The position numbers and the translations under genes were made by a program. DNA of 64,000 bases, taken from positions 28,732-92,731 of the forward strand of contig JAJEKB010020622.1 in NCBI GenBank assembly GCA_022393335.1, in the 5' to 3' direction. Shown piece after piece: positions 23,497-35,276 of this stretch. The stretch's first letter is position 1, and each line of letters begins with the position of its first letter. This stretch comes from Macrotrachela quadricornifera (taxonomy: Eukaryota; Rotifera; Eurotatoria; Philodinida; Philodinidae). A model generated the notes under the pieces. It was not told the DNA's origin. It made no database searches and was given only the letters and a program-made list of their open reading frames with translations.

Positions 23497-24528
23497 TTAA
23501 ATCGTTGAATTGAGTAGCTGTTGAAATTGATGGTCAAGCCAAAGACCTCGACAATCGCTAGAGTGCAGAAAGTTTTGTTTTATCCATCCATAGTCAATAA
23601 TCATTTCAATGATTGAACGACGCCAAAGGATTACGGGTTCAGATATGTGCATAGCATCCTCTGTGCTGTTCGCTATTTGATCCCATGGCTTAGTAAAATC
23701 TACAAAATGTAAAATTCGTGTAGAATTTTTCCCATATTTTTTATATAAAGAATCTTCAGGATTGGAATATTCAGGTAAATTATAGATTATTGACATTTCA
23801 TCCCATCGATTACGATAGTATGTATTAAGAAGATCTTGTTGTGGAAAATCCGAATCATAATGGGTTTGATTTGAAAAATATTGAATAAGTTCAAGAAAAG
23901 CTTTACTGTTTGGTCGTAATAAAATTACACCAGAATTGAAATATTTTTTTTTCCATGTAGTAGCATCTAAGGCAGTTGAGAAGTATGGATCGTTAGCTGC
24001 CAACAATTGAGTATTTGCATTCTGACGCATGTGATGAAAAGGTTCTTCAATCGAACCAATTAATAAGGTATCAGCATCTAATGCAGCTATTATTCTATAT
24101 TGCGTCATATTCCAAGCAAAAAGTTTTATCCAAGAATCTCTTAATTGTGAAGCTACATTTCCTGAAAATGGAATTGGTTTTACACGATGTATTGTCCAAC
24201 CAACTTGTTTTAACATAGTCATGTAGTATGCATCTTCCATTGTTCCGTATGGAATGACTGCATATAAGTCTCTATTAATCGTGGCACCATATTTTTTTAG
24301 TGTATAACCAAGTACAAGTGCTCCAAGTAGATATGAATCGCTTGGAATTAATGTTATAATTGCTTCACATGAGTTTTTACATTCTACTTCTGTGCTATCT
24401 TGGATTATTGGTGGAAGTGATACTGATTTTTTTGTCCAATGTACGGAACTATCATGGTATTCCTTGAGTATTAGTATTGTAATGAGAAAACTTAAATAAT
24501 AAAAGATGCGTCGTACACGTATTCTCAT
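23497..24528 (-). CDS. GT8-family glycosyltransferase, type II membrane protein
   Basis: A 343-residue single-exon gene. Residues 1-7 are basic (MRIRVRR) and 8-22 form a membrane anchor, giving a Golgi-type type II protein. The catalytic domain is of the glycogenin/galactinol-synthase GT8 type: EAIITLIPSDSYLLGALVLG opens the Rossmann-like nucleotide-sugar fold, ALDADTLLIGSIEEPF has the metal-binding DxD at 151-153, and YFNSGVILLRPN is at about 196-206. HFVDFTKPW at 274-282 supplies the second metal-binding His and the KPW motif. Asn-x-Ser/Thr sites suggest a lumenal fold. Substrate is unknown; glycogenin itself lacks such an anchor, so glycan or glycolipid modification in the Golgi is more likely. 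No introns, unlike its neighbours. Confidence 0.85.
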   Translation of the reverse strand: MRIRVRRIFYYLSFLITILILKEYHDSSVHWTKKSVSLPPIIQDSTEVECKNSCEAIITLIPSDSYLLGALVLGYTLKKYGATINRDLYAVIPYGTMEDAYYMTMLKQVGWTIHRVKPIPFSGNVASQLRDSWIKLFAWNMTQYRIIAALDADTLLIGSIEEPFHHMRQNANTQLLAANDPYFSTALDATTWKKKYFNSGVILLRPNSKAFLELIQYFSNQTHYDSDFPQQDLLNTYYRNRWDEMSIIYNLPEYSNPEDSLYKKYGKNSTRILHFVDFTKPWDQIANSTEDAMHISEPVILWRRSIIEMIIDYGWIKQNFLHSSDCRGLWLDHQFQQLLNSTI

Positions 24529-27440
24529 TGTATATGATTATCTAAAAAATAAAAAGAAATAAAAAAGTAACAATATCTACTTCAATTTATTTGACTTTGG
24601 TTAAAATTGTAATACATTTGAGTGTTGACAATGCTAAATACTCCTGACATCCTCCTCGTCAAGATATTCTTATCTACTTTTTTCTAGTAGCCGTTAAAAT
24701 TATCTTATGTATTGGGAAAAGATAAAAGTCTAAAAATAGAATATATGTAAAAAAAAAGTTCTTGAAACTTCATCATAAAGTAACATAATTTCCTAGCAAA
24801 TATAAACTTTTGTATATATTGGGAGATAATTGAAGAGATACTTTTAATAATGACGTTTGCCGTATCAAGAATATTCTTATTGGTAGTATATACAAAACTA
24901 AATTTAAATTTACTATTTATATGAAAATAATTGTATTTTCTGAAAGAGCTTACATCATTTTTAAGGGTCAAGAATATTTATTTTAGAGATATTTAGCTTT
25001 TACCTTTTATCTATTCTCAGATTCGTTCTGCAGAAATTTATGTGGTACAAAATCTATAGTTTATACATTGCTACTGCTCGTGAAAAGGAACTGGGAAGAG
25101 GGAATCGCGGCTCCCTCCACTTTCAGAAAATTTTCAGTTTTTTTTTAACAAAAACCATAGATTTTATTAAAAGTTACTCTTGCACTTCTCCCACGTTTTT
25201 CTTTTCGGCGCATCCCTGCATTTTAGTAATTAATATCGTACTGTAAGTTATGTACGAATGAAAAAAATATATGAAAGATATTTCAATATTTAAATGGTAG
25301 AAATAATAGTATGAAATATGAAATTGATCTTTCTTCTAATTCGATCACATACATGCTAACGAATGTATGGGATAGTATATAGAATAATTTTCAAGACATA
25401 TATACTATATAAGTGTGATTTCGTTGCAGTTCTTCTATAGATATCATTTTCTCTATTATTAGAAAAAATACGGACATTATTTTTTTATATACAAATATTT
25501 TCTATTGAATCGTTGAGAATCACATAAAAAATAAAGTATAAAATATCTGTGCAATACTTTTCAATATACAGATTTGAAAGTAGTTATATTATCTATATAT
25601 GATCCATTTATAATATCAAAGTGATAGAAGAATTTTTGCTATTTTCTTTCAGAATAAAAAAAATAATTAATGTAGATTACCTTCGTCTAGTAAGAGCATG
25701 AATTACAATTTTGTTCGTTTTAAACTTCCAGACTATAGTAAATAGTTCAAGGAGGTTCCTTCACAACAACAAAAATAATCTTGAATAAACTAATATTAAC
25801 ATAGAAAATAATAAAGAATGTCGTCATTTTCGTTAGATGACTATTTAAAGCTGAATATTGAATTAAAATTATGAAGACCACCCAAGACAGTTGTAGAAGA
25901 TTGTTTTGATTTTAATTCAGTTGATAACGTTCATAAGCAGCATGAGAACCATATTTTACTATATGTGCTATATTAGGTTGATATTTAATTCAAACTGAAT
26001 TGAAAATATATATAATACTGACCATACTTATGAGATCTAAGTAATATTTCAAACAGTCTTTCATATCAACTAACTCTCAATAAGGTGAGTTAATAACAAT
26101 TGATTTTTGTTTCTAGTGAAATCATGCAAGTAGTATTATCATTGTTGTGAAAAAGCAAAGTCATGATAGCAGTATTAATATAATTAATTGACGCAGCTGA
26201 TACCACCATGTAATCGTTACTTTTAATTGAGAATATTGATTTCAATCTGATGAATTATGGTTTATAAAATAGACTCACTAAACCTATTAGCTAGATCTAT
26301 ATTACAACAAAAGTAACATTAATAAGCAAATTGCACCATGTCGTCGAGAATTTCAGGCAAAGTCTTTTGATAAAAGTAGTATTTCAGTCAATTGAATACT
26401 AATGCTGTTAATAAAATAGAAATGAATGAACTAACTACTAGGTAAAATATTCGTCTTGCAATTGGTTTAATTAAATGACATACAAATGAAAGAGTCATAA
26501 AAATATTAAAAGTGCAACTTATTTTACACCCACTCTTTAAGTCCATGTGCCATATTGCTATATTTTATGCTGTATAATCGCTCATTCTCTGGTAGTACCA
26601 TTCATTAACAATCCGATATAAATTAAGAGAAATATCGATACCTACGTGCTATATTGTTGAGGGTGACATGGCCTTGTCTCAGTTGATTTCCTACTATCGT
26701 AATATATTCTTAATATGTTTTAATGTGCGTGAAATATATGGTTGCTTCTATACAAATAAACTACCTACGAAATTAATGAAGCATAAACATACAAAAAAGA
26801 GAAAGTGATATTTGCACGAAGACTACATCACGTAAAAATATCATCTATTTTGCCAATTTTTTTCATTATATAGAAATATTCAAAAACCATACTCTGTTGT
26901 AGAGAAAGGTGAATGAAATTTCCAGAAGTACCATATTCTATAGATAAAATCGTCATTACAGTATATGGTAAACATCTTTCTGATTAGTGAAAAATACAGG
27001 GATAAATTATTATTATTAGCCATATCCATATTTATCCCTTGATTGCTGACGGCGCATATTTACTTCATAAGCTTTAATACCATCTGGAGTGAACAGAATC
27101 ATTCAGAATGCATGCTTTTTAACTTTGCTTACAAAATAATAAATGTCAAGTAATTGAATTTCATAATATCTTTATTTTATGATCCTGTGTTCCTAACTTG
27201 TACTTTAAACAAATGTATATAATATAAACAGTCATCTGCACCTATATTGCCTTACAATGTCTTTTTCTTTTCTTGATAATATGTGTGGAAGACACACGCT
27301 ATGATGTTCGCTTTTTTTTCTCCACACTCAAATATTTTAATCGATTTTTATCTTTTTTATATTCTTTTCTTTTTCTCTTAGGTGATTTTGATTAATTATA
27401 GTCTACGATGTTTTTTCTTGTCTAAACTAAAGTATACATA
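24529..27440. other. Long AT-rich intergenic stretch
   Basis: About 2.9 kb with only short frames. A small GC-richer block at 25075-25225 (GAACTGGGAAGAGGGAATCG to TTCGGCGCATCCCTGCA) looks like a transposon remnant. No exon or RNA gene recognised. Confidence 0.5.
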
Positions 27441-27442
27441 TC

Positions 27443-28345
27443 TATCCTTTTTAATGCGGTGCGAAGCACAGCATTTCTGGAGTCCTTCGCGAGTTTTTTT
27501 TTTTTTGATTCCATTATCTCTCGACGTACACATCAAAATTGTCATTTTGTGGAACGATTATCTCGTGAACGGAAAGTCGCAAAATATTCGTTGAAACGCG
27601 AAATTAAAATATGAAGATTGAGCTATGATTATGCGTTTTTTGATTTTCAATAGAAAGTTTTGTTTCGTCACAGGAAGCGTAACAAAATGACGATTTTTAA
27701 AGGATTTTGTTTTTTCAAAGTTCGCGATAATTAAAACGAAAACAATACTAGATGGCATTCGAGCTTCACTCGACTGCGAAATGCGGTGCGAAGCACCAAA
27801 TCTCGATTAACGGAAAAACAAGAAATCCTAAAATCGCGAAAACGAGTTTCGAAAACTAGACATTGTCGTATTCATTACTAAGAGAACTCTATCAATGCAT
27901 ATCAACATGTTTTAGAAGATCATTGTTATTTGATACTTTAATTATTTCTATGATTCATTATCTAACAACAGTTGTATTTACACCTGCTATAAATAAAATC
28001 AGTTGTTCGGAAAGAGTGGCGTCTAACTTTTCATTATGTTTTCGTCTTAATTATCTCAAACTTAAAAAAAAAAAGTCCTTCAAAAATAGTCATTTTGTTA
28101 CGCTCCCTGTGATGAAACGAAACTTTCTATTGAAAATCAAAAAACGTATGGTCATAGTTCGATCTTCTTATTTTAATTTCGCGTTTCAACGAATATTTTG
28201 CGACTTTCCGTTCACGAGATAATCGTTCCACAAAATGATAATTTTGATTTGTACGTCGAGAATAATGAAATAAATAATGAAATAACAAAAAAAACTCGCG
28301 AAGGACTCCAGAAATGCTGTGCTTCGCACCGCATTAATAAAAAGT
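27443..28345. repeat. Foldback element with about 285-bp inverted arms
   Basis: AATGCGGTGCGAAGCACAGC near 27452 is matched inverted at about 28317-28336. The match then continues through the CTCGCGAAGGACTCCAG block and the segments TTTCGCGTTTCAACGAATAT and CCCTGTGATGAAACGAAACT. Arms are about 27443-27725 and 28060-28345, with a unique centre of about 335 bp. GTGCGAAGCAC also occurs inside at 27784-27797. Frames in the arms are not genes. Confidence 0.75.
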
Positions 28346-28487
28346 TAGGCGCCATTCTCTCTATATAACAGCTGCGATAACATATGTTGATAGATAATGA
28401 ATCAGATAGATAATTAAAGCAGCAATCAACAATGTTCAATAGAAGCTTTTTAATAAAATACCGATTTTTCGAAAACCGATATTCTCT

Positions 28488-30318
28488 CCCAGGTCTATAT
28501 TGACGGTCCGTAAACGACGGTAAACCGATACCAAACGGCATCTTTACGGTGTCCAGATACTTTTCGCTTACGAGTATCGGTTAATCACATATATACGGAT
28601 ACATTGCAGGCCGTTTTACGGGCCGTTTAGCATACACCGTTTACTATACCGTAACGAAACATCGTTTAAGTGGCGGTTTTAGCCGTTTTTTAATGTATCT
28701 TATAATAAGATGCTAAAGTAAATCTTACAAGATTCTTAGTATAAGATTTGAATAAAATTTGATGATCAGAATCTTGCAAAGTCATACCTAACCATGCGCA
28801 ACTAAAGTTTTTCTTCGTCAACATAGATCAATAAAGATAAACAGGCATATAGACATGAACTTAGTCTGCTATCTTACTTTTCGTATAGATAATTTCATAT
28901 CATTGTCGATTGCAGTAAACAATTTCTATGTATAATTTTTATTATCTTTAGATTCAGATATTTCAAAGTTATCGTGAACAAGCAAAATATGAAGTTTACG
29001 CGTTAAATTCTTTTTTTTTTATTTAGATATTTCATCAATATCATGAAATAGACAAGTGTAAATTTTCTAGACAAAATTCTTATTTTTGTTTATTTAGATA
29101 TTTGAATTCCATCGTCAAATAGGTAAATATTAATTTATAAATAAAATTCTCCTCTTTGTTTTTCAAATATTTAGGCAATATTATCGAAAAAATAAGCATA
29201 AATTTTATGTATTAAATTTTTATTTTTATTTATTTAGATAACGCAATAAAACCATCGAATAGGCAAGTATGAATTTTATATAGAGATTACATTTTTTTAT
29301 TTCGATAGTTTCATTTTTATCGTCGAGAGACAAATATGAAATTTATATATTAAAATTGTTTTATTTCAAGATTCCAATTATGTCGTCGATATGGACAAAT
29401 AAGAATTTTATTTATACAATTTTTTTTTTATATAGATATTAAAATAATATTATTGAAAATGTATGAATTATATATATAAACTTGATATACTTGTTTTTCA
29501 TTTAGACATTTCAATCAAATTTGGGAATGAACACTTACGATTTTTATATATAGAGTTATTATTTTTTATTTCGATATATCAATAATACCATAGTGTGGTA
29601 AGTCTGAATATTTTAATTAGATTTTTATTTTTTTTATTTAGATATTATTATAATATTCTCAAATAGATAAATAGAACTTTATATACGAAGTTTGTTTTCT
29701 TTTTAGATATTTTAGTTTTACCGTCGAATAGGCAACTAGAAGTTTAACATATAAAATCTTTTTTTTACTTTTATTTAGATATTTTAATAATATCGTGGTA
29801 TATGTAAGTATAAATTTTATAGATTAAATTTTTATTGTTTTTATTTAGATATGATTTTTCTAACATCGTCGTAATGGTAAGTATGAATCAGATGTACAGG
29901 TGTGGTGGTGTTTGATAAAAAATGATGGAAAATCAAAGAAAATTATGAAGAACGGTTGATTAGGAAAGGGAAATATCACAGATTAGAACAGAGCGCTGAG
30001 ATCGATGAAAAACTATATTTAAACTTCCAATAAAATCTTGCATGAATAATAGAAGATCTGGCACAATTTCATAGTATGATCATACTAGAATCCTATCTTA
30101 AAATTCGAATTTTATCCGTAAACGGAGAGAAAACGACCAAATACGGTGCGTTTACCATACGGATACAATACGGTGCGTATTTCTGTGCCAGGAAATACGG
30201 GTTCGAACGGACCGAAAATGGCCCGAATCGATCCGGTATACTACCGTAAAGATCCCGTTTTGATCACTTTTACGGTTCGTTTTCGGTTCGCAAACGATAC
30301 CGTTTTGATAGACCTGGG
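28488..30318. mobile_element. Non-coding transposon with CCCAGGTCTAT termini and GC-rich subterminal arrays
   Basis: CCCAGGTCTAT at 28488 is inverted at the right end (ATAGACCTGGG, ending at 30318). Behind each end (28500-28700 and 30115-30310) lie many degenerate CGTTTACGG / CCGTAAACG motifs in both orientations. The interior is AT-rich and dominated by a tandem array. No ORF of any size, so it is non-autonomous. A 50-bp block (GTGCTTCGCACCGC with a TCGAGTGAA continuation) sits directly outside the right end and, inverted, at about 27733-27797. The element therefore seems to have inserted into the foldback sequence. Confidence 0.7.
28940..29890. repeat. Degenerate tandem array, about 70-bp unit, about 14 copies
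   Basis: The unit starts TTTAGATATTTCAATAATAT, followed by a CGTCGAATAGGCAAGTATG-like core and a TTTTATTTTT spacer. Unit starts recur near 28950, 29022, 29094, 29163, 29232, 29300, 29430, 29500, 29569, 29637, 29700, 29775 and 29844. It lies inside the CCCAGGTCTAT element. Confidence 0.75.
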
Positions 30319-30663
30319 CTGCTTCGCACCGCATTTCGTAGTCGAGTGAACTCGAATACCGTCTAGTTATAAGTAGTTTAGTTATGAATTTGGTGGTTTC
30401 TTTTGGCTCATCCGGTATCTCAGGATCATGACTAGCCGATACTTATACAATCAACAAATCGAAACTTAAGGTTCCCCTCCTCCTCAAAAATCGATCTCAG
30501 CCCACGAACATCGAAATTGCATGAAATTTTCAGGATGCGTTGTGAATATAGTAGAGAAACTATGATAAAATTTTCAGCTCTATACCATGAGGTTTGATCA
30601 AGATATTCACCGAACAAGAGTCAAAAATGGCTTATTTGGCAAGCCAAATTTCTCTGTCGGGAC
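30319..30663. other. Spacer between mobile elements
   Basis: It begins with the displaced GCTTCGCACCGCATTTCG block of the foldback family and otherwise shows low-complexity repeat debris. No gene. Confidence 0.4.
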
Positions 30664-31416
30664 CAGAGGCGCAGAATCTACCGTAAAAAGGAAAAATTTC
30701 CCCCACCGTTAAAATTATTTTCGAAAAATTTCCCCAGCTAGAAAAATCAAAACACATGGCCTTCTGTGGATTATATATCTATAAGCAAAGGACATCGAAA
30801 GAGAACTACTTAAAACAAATAGCGTGATTTTAAAAAACAACGTGCTCTATTAATTATCGATTGATTCTGGTAATCTTCGTAATTGTTTTTTTCTCAAATG
30901 ATTTAGTATAATAGAGCCTGGTGAGAGAAGTTTCCATGTTTAATATTACCCACTCTTTTTATAAAATAATCAATTTTTATCCTTCTTGTTGTTAAAGTTA
31001 TTATCTAGTGAGCGATTGATAAATGCATCAGCGAGATGCAACGGGAGCATTCCAGTGAAGCAGCACTTCATAATCTAACGAATCATGATGTAATGAACGG
31101 TTGCTATGAATATGTCCTTTTAAAATTGACACTGCTGATTCACATATCGTTTCGCTTCTAATTCTGAGTACCATTAATGAATGCAAGTAGAGAAAGTCAT
31201 TGATACCGTCGGATAAATCTGTACTTGTATAAAATCTTTTAATAATACAAAAGCAAGAAGTTCATAGGTAGAGACATCACAGCTTGTGTTTTTTTCAAAT
31301 GGAAAAAAGTTATTTTTTGAAACGTTTCCAGACTCAAAACTTTTCCAAAATTTCCCCAGATCTAAAAAATTTCCCCCACCGCGCGGTGCCGCACACAGGT
31401 AGATTCTGCACCTCTG
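30664..31416. repeat. MITE with CAGAGGYGCAGAATCTAC ends
   Basis: CAGAGGCGCAGAATCTAC at 30664 is matched inverted by GTAGATTCTGCACCTCTG ending at 31416. Next to each end lie AAATTTCCCC-type motifs (ATTTCCCCCACCG occurs at both ends, in direct orientation). The centre (about 30760-31300) is AT-rich and non-coding. A related end fragment lies at about 55995-56070. Confidence 0.65.
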
Positions 31417-32550
31417 ATTGTCTCTTCAAATTTTTCCTAGGATATTTATTAATATGAAAACAAAATGAGAACAAGTTGTTTTTCAAAATATTCTTTTATT
31501 CTCTTCATTTAAATTGCATAGGTTATTAGAAAAATATAAATAGAGAAATTTTTAATTCATGCGTGATAAATATAGTAAAATAATTTTATTCTTAAAGCTA
31601 GTAGATATAAAAATAAAACGATTCAGTAAAATTTGTTTTAAATCGATACATTGTATTTTTCATTATAACTTAAAGAATTTCTCAGGTTTTTCAATCACTT
31701 CAAGGTTGTCAAAAAAAAGAGACTAGGAAGAAAAAAAACAAAAAGAGGTGTATAATTTTCGCATTATTTATACAAACTTGACACGGTTTTTCAGAGAAAA
31801 GAAAAGTCAGGGAAAAATAGTCAAATATTATTCTACTCCACAGAATCAATAAATCATGCAGGACAATACTAACTTCGTCATTTTATTTTTTTAACTCAAT
31901 TTTTATCAAAACTCATTTTTTTCTTTATTCATCAATTGCGCTGATTCTACCATTTTCTTCTTTTTCTGATAGATAAAAGTTTATTTCCACGTATTTGAGA
32001 GTAGGCATACACCAGTCCAAGTCTCGACTGGTAACTTTGGCATCAGTTGGACTGGATACTCAATTGGTTTGGCACCCAAACAGTTTGATGCCCAGTCGAT
32101 TTGGTAGCTGTTACGATATGAAACTTCCTTTTTTTTCATCATTCTTCGTTGTGTCATCATATATAGATGACTCGGACCTCACATAGGCTTCTTTTCTCTC
32201 TTCTCTGATCATGGATTTTTTCTATCATTCTTTTTCTCTTTCTTCTTTTTTTATATCGTTCACGAGTGCTGGTCTATTCCACCACTCTTCTAGGACATTA
32301 TTCTTTTGTCCATATTATTCTGTTAGACTTTTTCTCTGATATTTTGTATTGTTTTATTTTCTCCGTTTTATTGGTATATATAGTGAGTGTTTTCTTTTTA
32401 AATAAAAGAGAGCAGTTAGATAGCAAACATTCTAATTATACCAACCCGATTTCGGTACCCAGTTCTGACTGGCGTGGAAACCTTTCAGTGCCCGACAAGG
32501 GGTCACTATTTTTGTGATCCGACTCGAACCGATTTGAGTGGGACACTGGA
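31417..32550. other. Intergenic with a cluster of CAGTC/GACTGG motifs
   Basis: Mostly AT-rich. At 32010-32110 and 32445-32545 there are short degenerate repeats around CCAGTC-TTGGTA in both orientations. They may be the subterminal arrays of another decayed element of about 550 bp. The ends are not clear enough to define. Confidence 0.35.
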
Positions 32551-33160
32551 ATCTTCTCAATTGTCAAATCGCTTTTTAGATAAAACCTTGTGAGTTCTAG
32601 AGTATCGACTATGCTGATTCCGAATATGATCATGGAAACTTCCCTTGAGTTTTTTTTTCAGACTTATAGGCATTTTACTGAAAATTTAGTCTATAGGATG
32701 ATATATGGCGACAAATCCAATGAAGATACTTTGATCTCAGATTTTGCCCATAGAAAGGTCTACTTAGAGATAGAATGTCCGAAAAATTTAAGCTCAAAAG
32801 AACATATCCTTCTGGAGATATTACAAATTTCTATAAACGTAAACAATTCTAGCATCTTTTGTTGTATATGAGACATTTTTTGAGAGTTTAATATCTTGAG
32901 AAGGATATATTCTTTTGAGCTGAAATTTTCTGGACATTCTACCTATAAGTAGACCTTTCTATAGGCAAAATCTGAGATCAAAATATCTTCATTGGATTTG
33001 TTGCTATATATCATCCTATAAGCTAAATTTTCAGTAAAATGCCTATAAGTCTGAAAAATACTCATTGTGATTTTTCATGACCATATTCGGAATCAACATA
33101 GTCGATAACATAGAACTCACTATGTTTTATTTAAAAAGCGATTTGACAATTGGAAAGATT
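32551..33160. repeat. Long palindrome (foldback MITE)
   Basis: Two arms of about 280 bp (32551-32830 and 32885-33160) are inverted copies with scattered mismatches. Outer blocks are CAATTGTCAAATCGC and its inverse; inner blocks include GGTCTACTT and CTCAAAAGAACATATCCTTC. Short loop of about 50 bp. Transcripts would fold into one long hairpin. The short frames in the arms are not genes. Confidence 0.8.
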
Positions 33161-33825
33161 TCCTCGTCAGATCTGTAAACTGCAAAAAATTTAGATGCTT
33201 AAACTTGATTATTAAAATGATAATACGTATTCTAAACGAACCCCTACTTCGACTTTCCATCCACTTTTTTTTCATAAAAACAACATTTTTCAGACGGTCA
33301 GAAAATTGAATAAAAAAACTTCGAAAATCATATTAGAAAATCAATAATATACAGTTTGATGCATCTTCGTCTTCTCTTTCCAACGGGAAAAACCGCAGTT
33401 CTTTACCTTGTTTCTATCGAAAGTTATTCAAAAAATACTCACGAACGTTCATCTTCATGGTACCAGCACATATGCGAACGAAACAGATCTTATCGAAATT
33501 TTATTATTATTATATTAGTAGAATAGTAATAAAATAGCATAGAAAAATAGAGCGAAAGACGCTGTATCTATTCATAAGAAAAGAAATTTTTCCAAGCAAT
33601 CTGTACGAAATTAAGATGCAGAGCTCACTACTTTTGGTATGACCTAAGTAGTTTCCATCAAACACTGCTTATAGAAAATGATAAACTATAATCTAGATAT
33701 TTTTACAAAATAGAAATAATAAAATTCTATGACTCATCGCAATGACGAATGGTATGAGAATTTAACGAGATTCTTTACTATATTATCTTACGTCAGTTAT
33801 TGTTGCTTCGTAATAGATAAGAATA
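33161..33825. other. Intergenic
   Basis: AT-rich, no recognised feature. Confidence 0.4.
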
Positions 33826-34041
33826 ATGAGTAAAACGGTTGTGTTTTTCTGCCTACTTATTTTAATAGTTATCATCAACTTCTACGTTGAAAATTCATGA
33901 TGAAAAATTAAATAACATAGTTACAAACATAACAACAAAATTAGATGTAGAAAATCATATTGTGATTCATATAATTATTGTGATAAAGTCATTTCTGATA
34001 GTAGTGAGTGTGAAAATGAAAATAAACCTCGTCTAGTATAA
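33826..34041 (+). pseudogene. Second small Cys-rich secreted peptide gene with in-frame stops
   Basis: The ATG at 33826 opens MSKTVVFFCLLILIVIINFY, an excellent signal peptide, then VENS. Two consecutive TGA codons follow (33898-33903) and a TAA three codons later. The same frame then stays open to 34041 and encodes RCRKSYCDSYNYCDKVISDS, then SECENENKPRLV. The frame is a continuous 72 codons with no indel, as at 4067. Four mature cysteines are visible. A decayed secreted peptide gene is the simplest view; the active 95-residue secreted gene begins about 210 bp downstream. Confidence 0.5.
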
Positions 34042-34250
34042 ATAGTGGCAATTTTTAAATAATTATTATTCAATATCTTAACCATATCAAATCGTAAGTA
34101 AAACTGTTTAGATACTCAAATTAGCAGATATATAATGTCTATAGTGGGTCATGCAGTTTTATCTAGCAAAATTTCTTCGTATAGAATAATATTTTCAAAG
34201 ATTAAAATATATTTTAATTTTTAGTTCTTGTCATCACACATATATACCAA

Positions 34251-34538
34251 ATGAAATTCGCTGTCATTATTCTACTTATTGCTTTATGTTTTGCTATGAG
34301 CGAAAGTTGGACTTTATCTTTGGGTGGAACAATCTTCGATGGAAAATCAAATCGAGGTTGTACAAATAAATATCATGGTGCAGGACAACGTTTTGAATGG
34401 GATCGTGGAATATTTGAATCATGTTGCATTCGTTTCTATAGCGGTTCAAATTGTAATAATCAAGTTGGTTACTCCTGTCCTGATTGGTCAAAAACATCAT
34501 CTCAAACTATTCAAAGTTTTGCTGTCACCAATTGTTAA
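34251..34538 (+). CDS. Small secreted Cys-rich protein (95 aa), unknown
   Basis: Residues 1-19 are a signal peptide (MKFAVIILLIALCFAMSES). The mature protein of about 76 residues has seven cysteines, a doublet in FESCCIRFYSG, a SNCNNQVGYSC segment, and ends in SFAVTNC. The Trp/Tyr spacing and C-terminal Cys resemble small beta-rich secreted proteins seen in fungi and invertebrates (crystallin-like folds); this is an impression, not a family match. Single exon, clean start and stop, own leader of about 160 bp. Possible roles include extracellular matrix or defence; function unknown. Confidence 0.65.
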   Translation: MKFAVIILLIALCFAMSESWTLSLGGTIFDGKSNRGCTNKYHGAGQRFEWDRGIFESCCIRFYSGSNCNNQVGYSCPDWSKTSSQTIQSFAVTNC

Positions 34539-35276
34539 TTATCATTTACTGATTTTTTTGTGTTGATTTAAATATCTGAAAAAAAAATTACAAACGCATC
34601 TTCTTCAAGATAAATATGTTTATGTTGTATTCGGTCATACTAAAGAGTGATACAAGAGTTTCGACCTCTCTTAGTAGTCATCTGAAAAAAAAAGTTTCAA
34701 ATACATATATCTATTACAAAAGTATGATCATTTTACTAATCTGGAGTGAAAATTTTCATGTTCCCTTTTTTGACAAAAAACAAAAATATTGTTGCAATGT
34801 TTGAGTAATTAAAGTCGATTGAGATATATATTTCTATATGATTAGATACTGTTCGAAAAGCTCTACCAACAAATGAATTTTTAAAAAAATTTTAATCCTC
34901 TTTTGCATACAAAATAATAAAAATCTAGTAAATCATGCGTTGCAGGGTGTACATAACATTCAATAAGTTTGATAGATCGACTGTTCCGTCTATCATTTTA
35001 TGTGCTGAGATGATCTATCACGGACTGTAGATGAAAATACCTTTTCTCGAGCTTGAGAAATGGACTTAATGATCGGTTGACCAAAGATATTGGAGATTAA
35101 GCACACTTTCTTTAATAAACCATATATAAGATTTTATTGGTCTTTTTACTTGTCTTCAAATTTTGTATAAGAAACAAGATTAGCAAAATTGTTGATGTAT
35201 TCATATTCTATAAAAGTTTGACGAATTCTTTTCAATCGTATAAAAATTTCAGAAAACTATTCCAGCTCAGATGTTA
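34539..35276. other. Intergenic
   Basis: AT-rich. Contains no exon that I can support. Confidence 0.4.

Noticed and set aside
30146..30349. ORFs on both strands over the CCGTAAACG motif array
   Set aside because: They are formed by the repeated GC-rich motifs at the transposon end and show no protein features.
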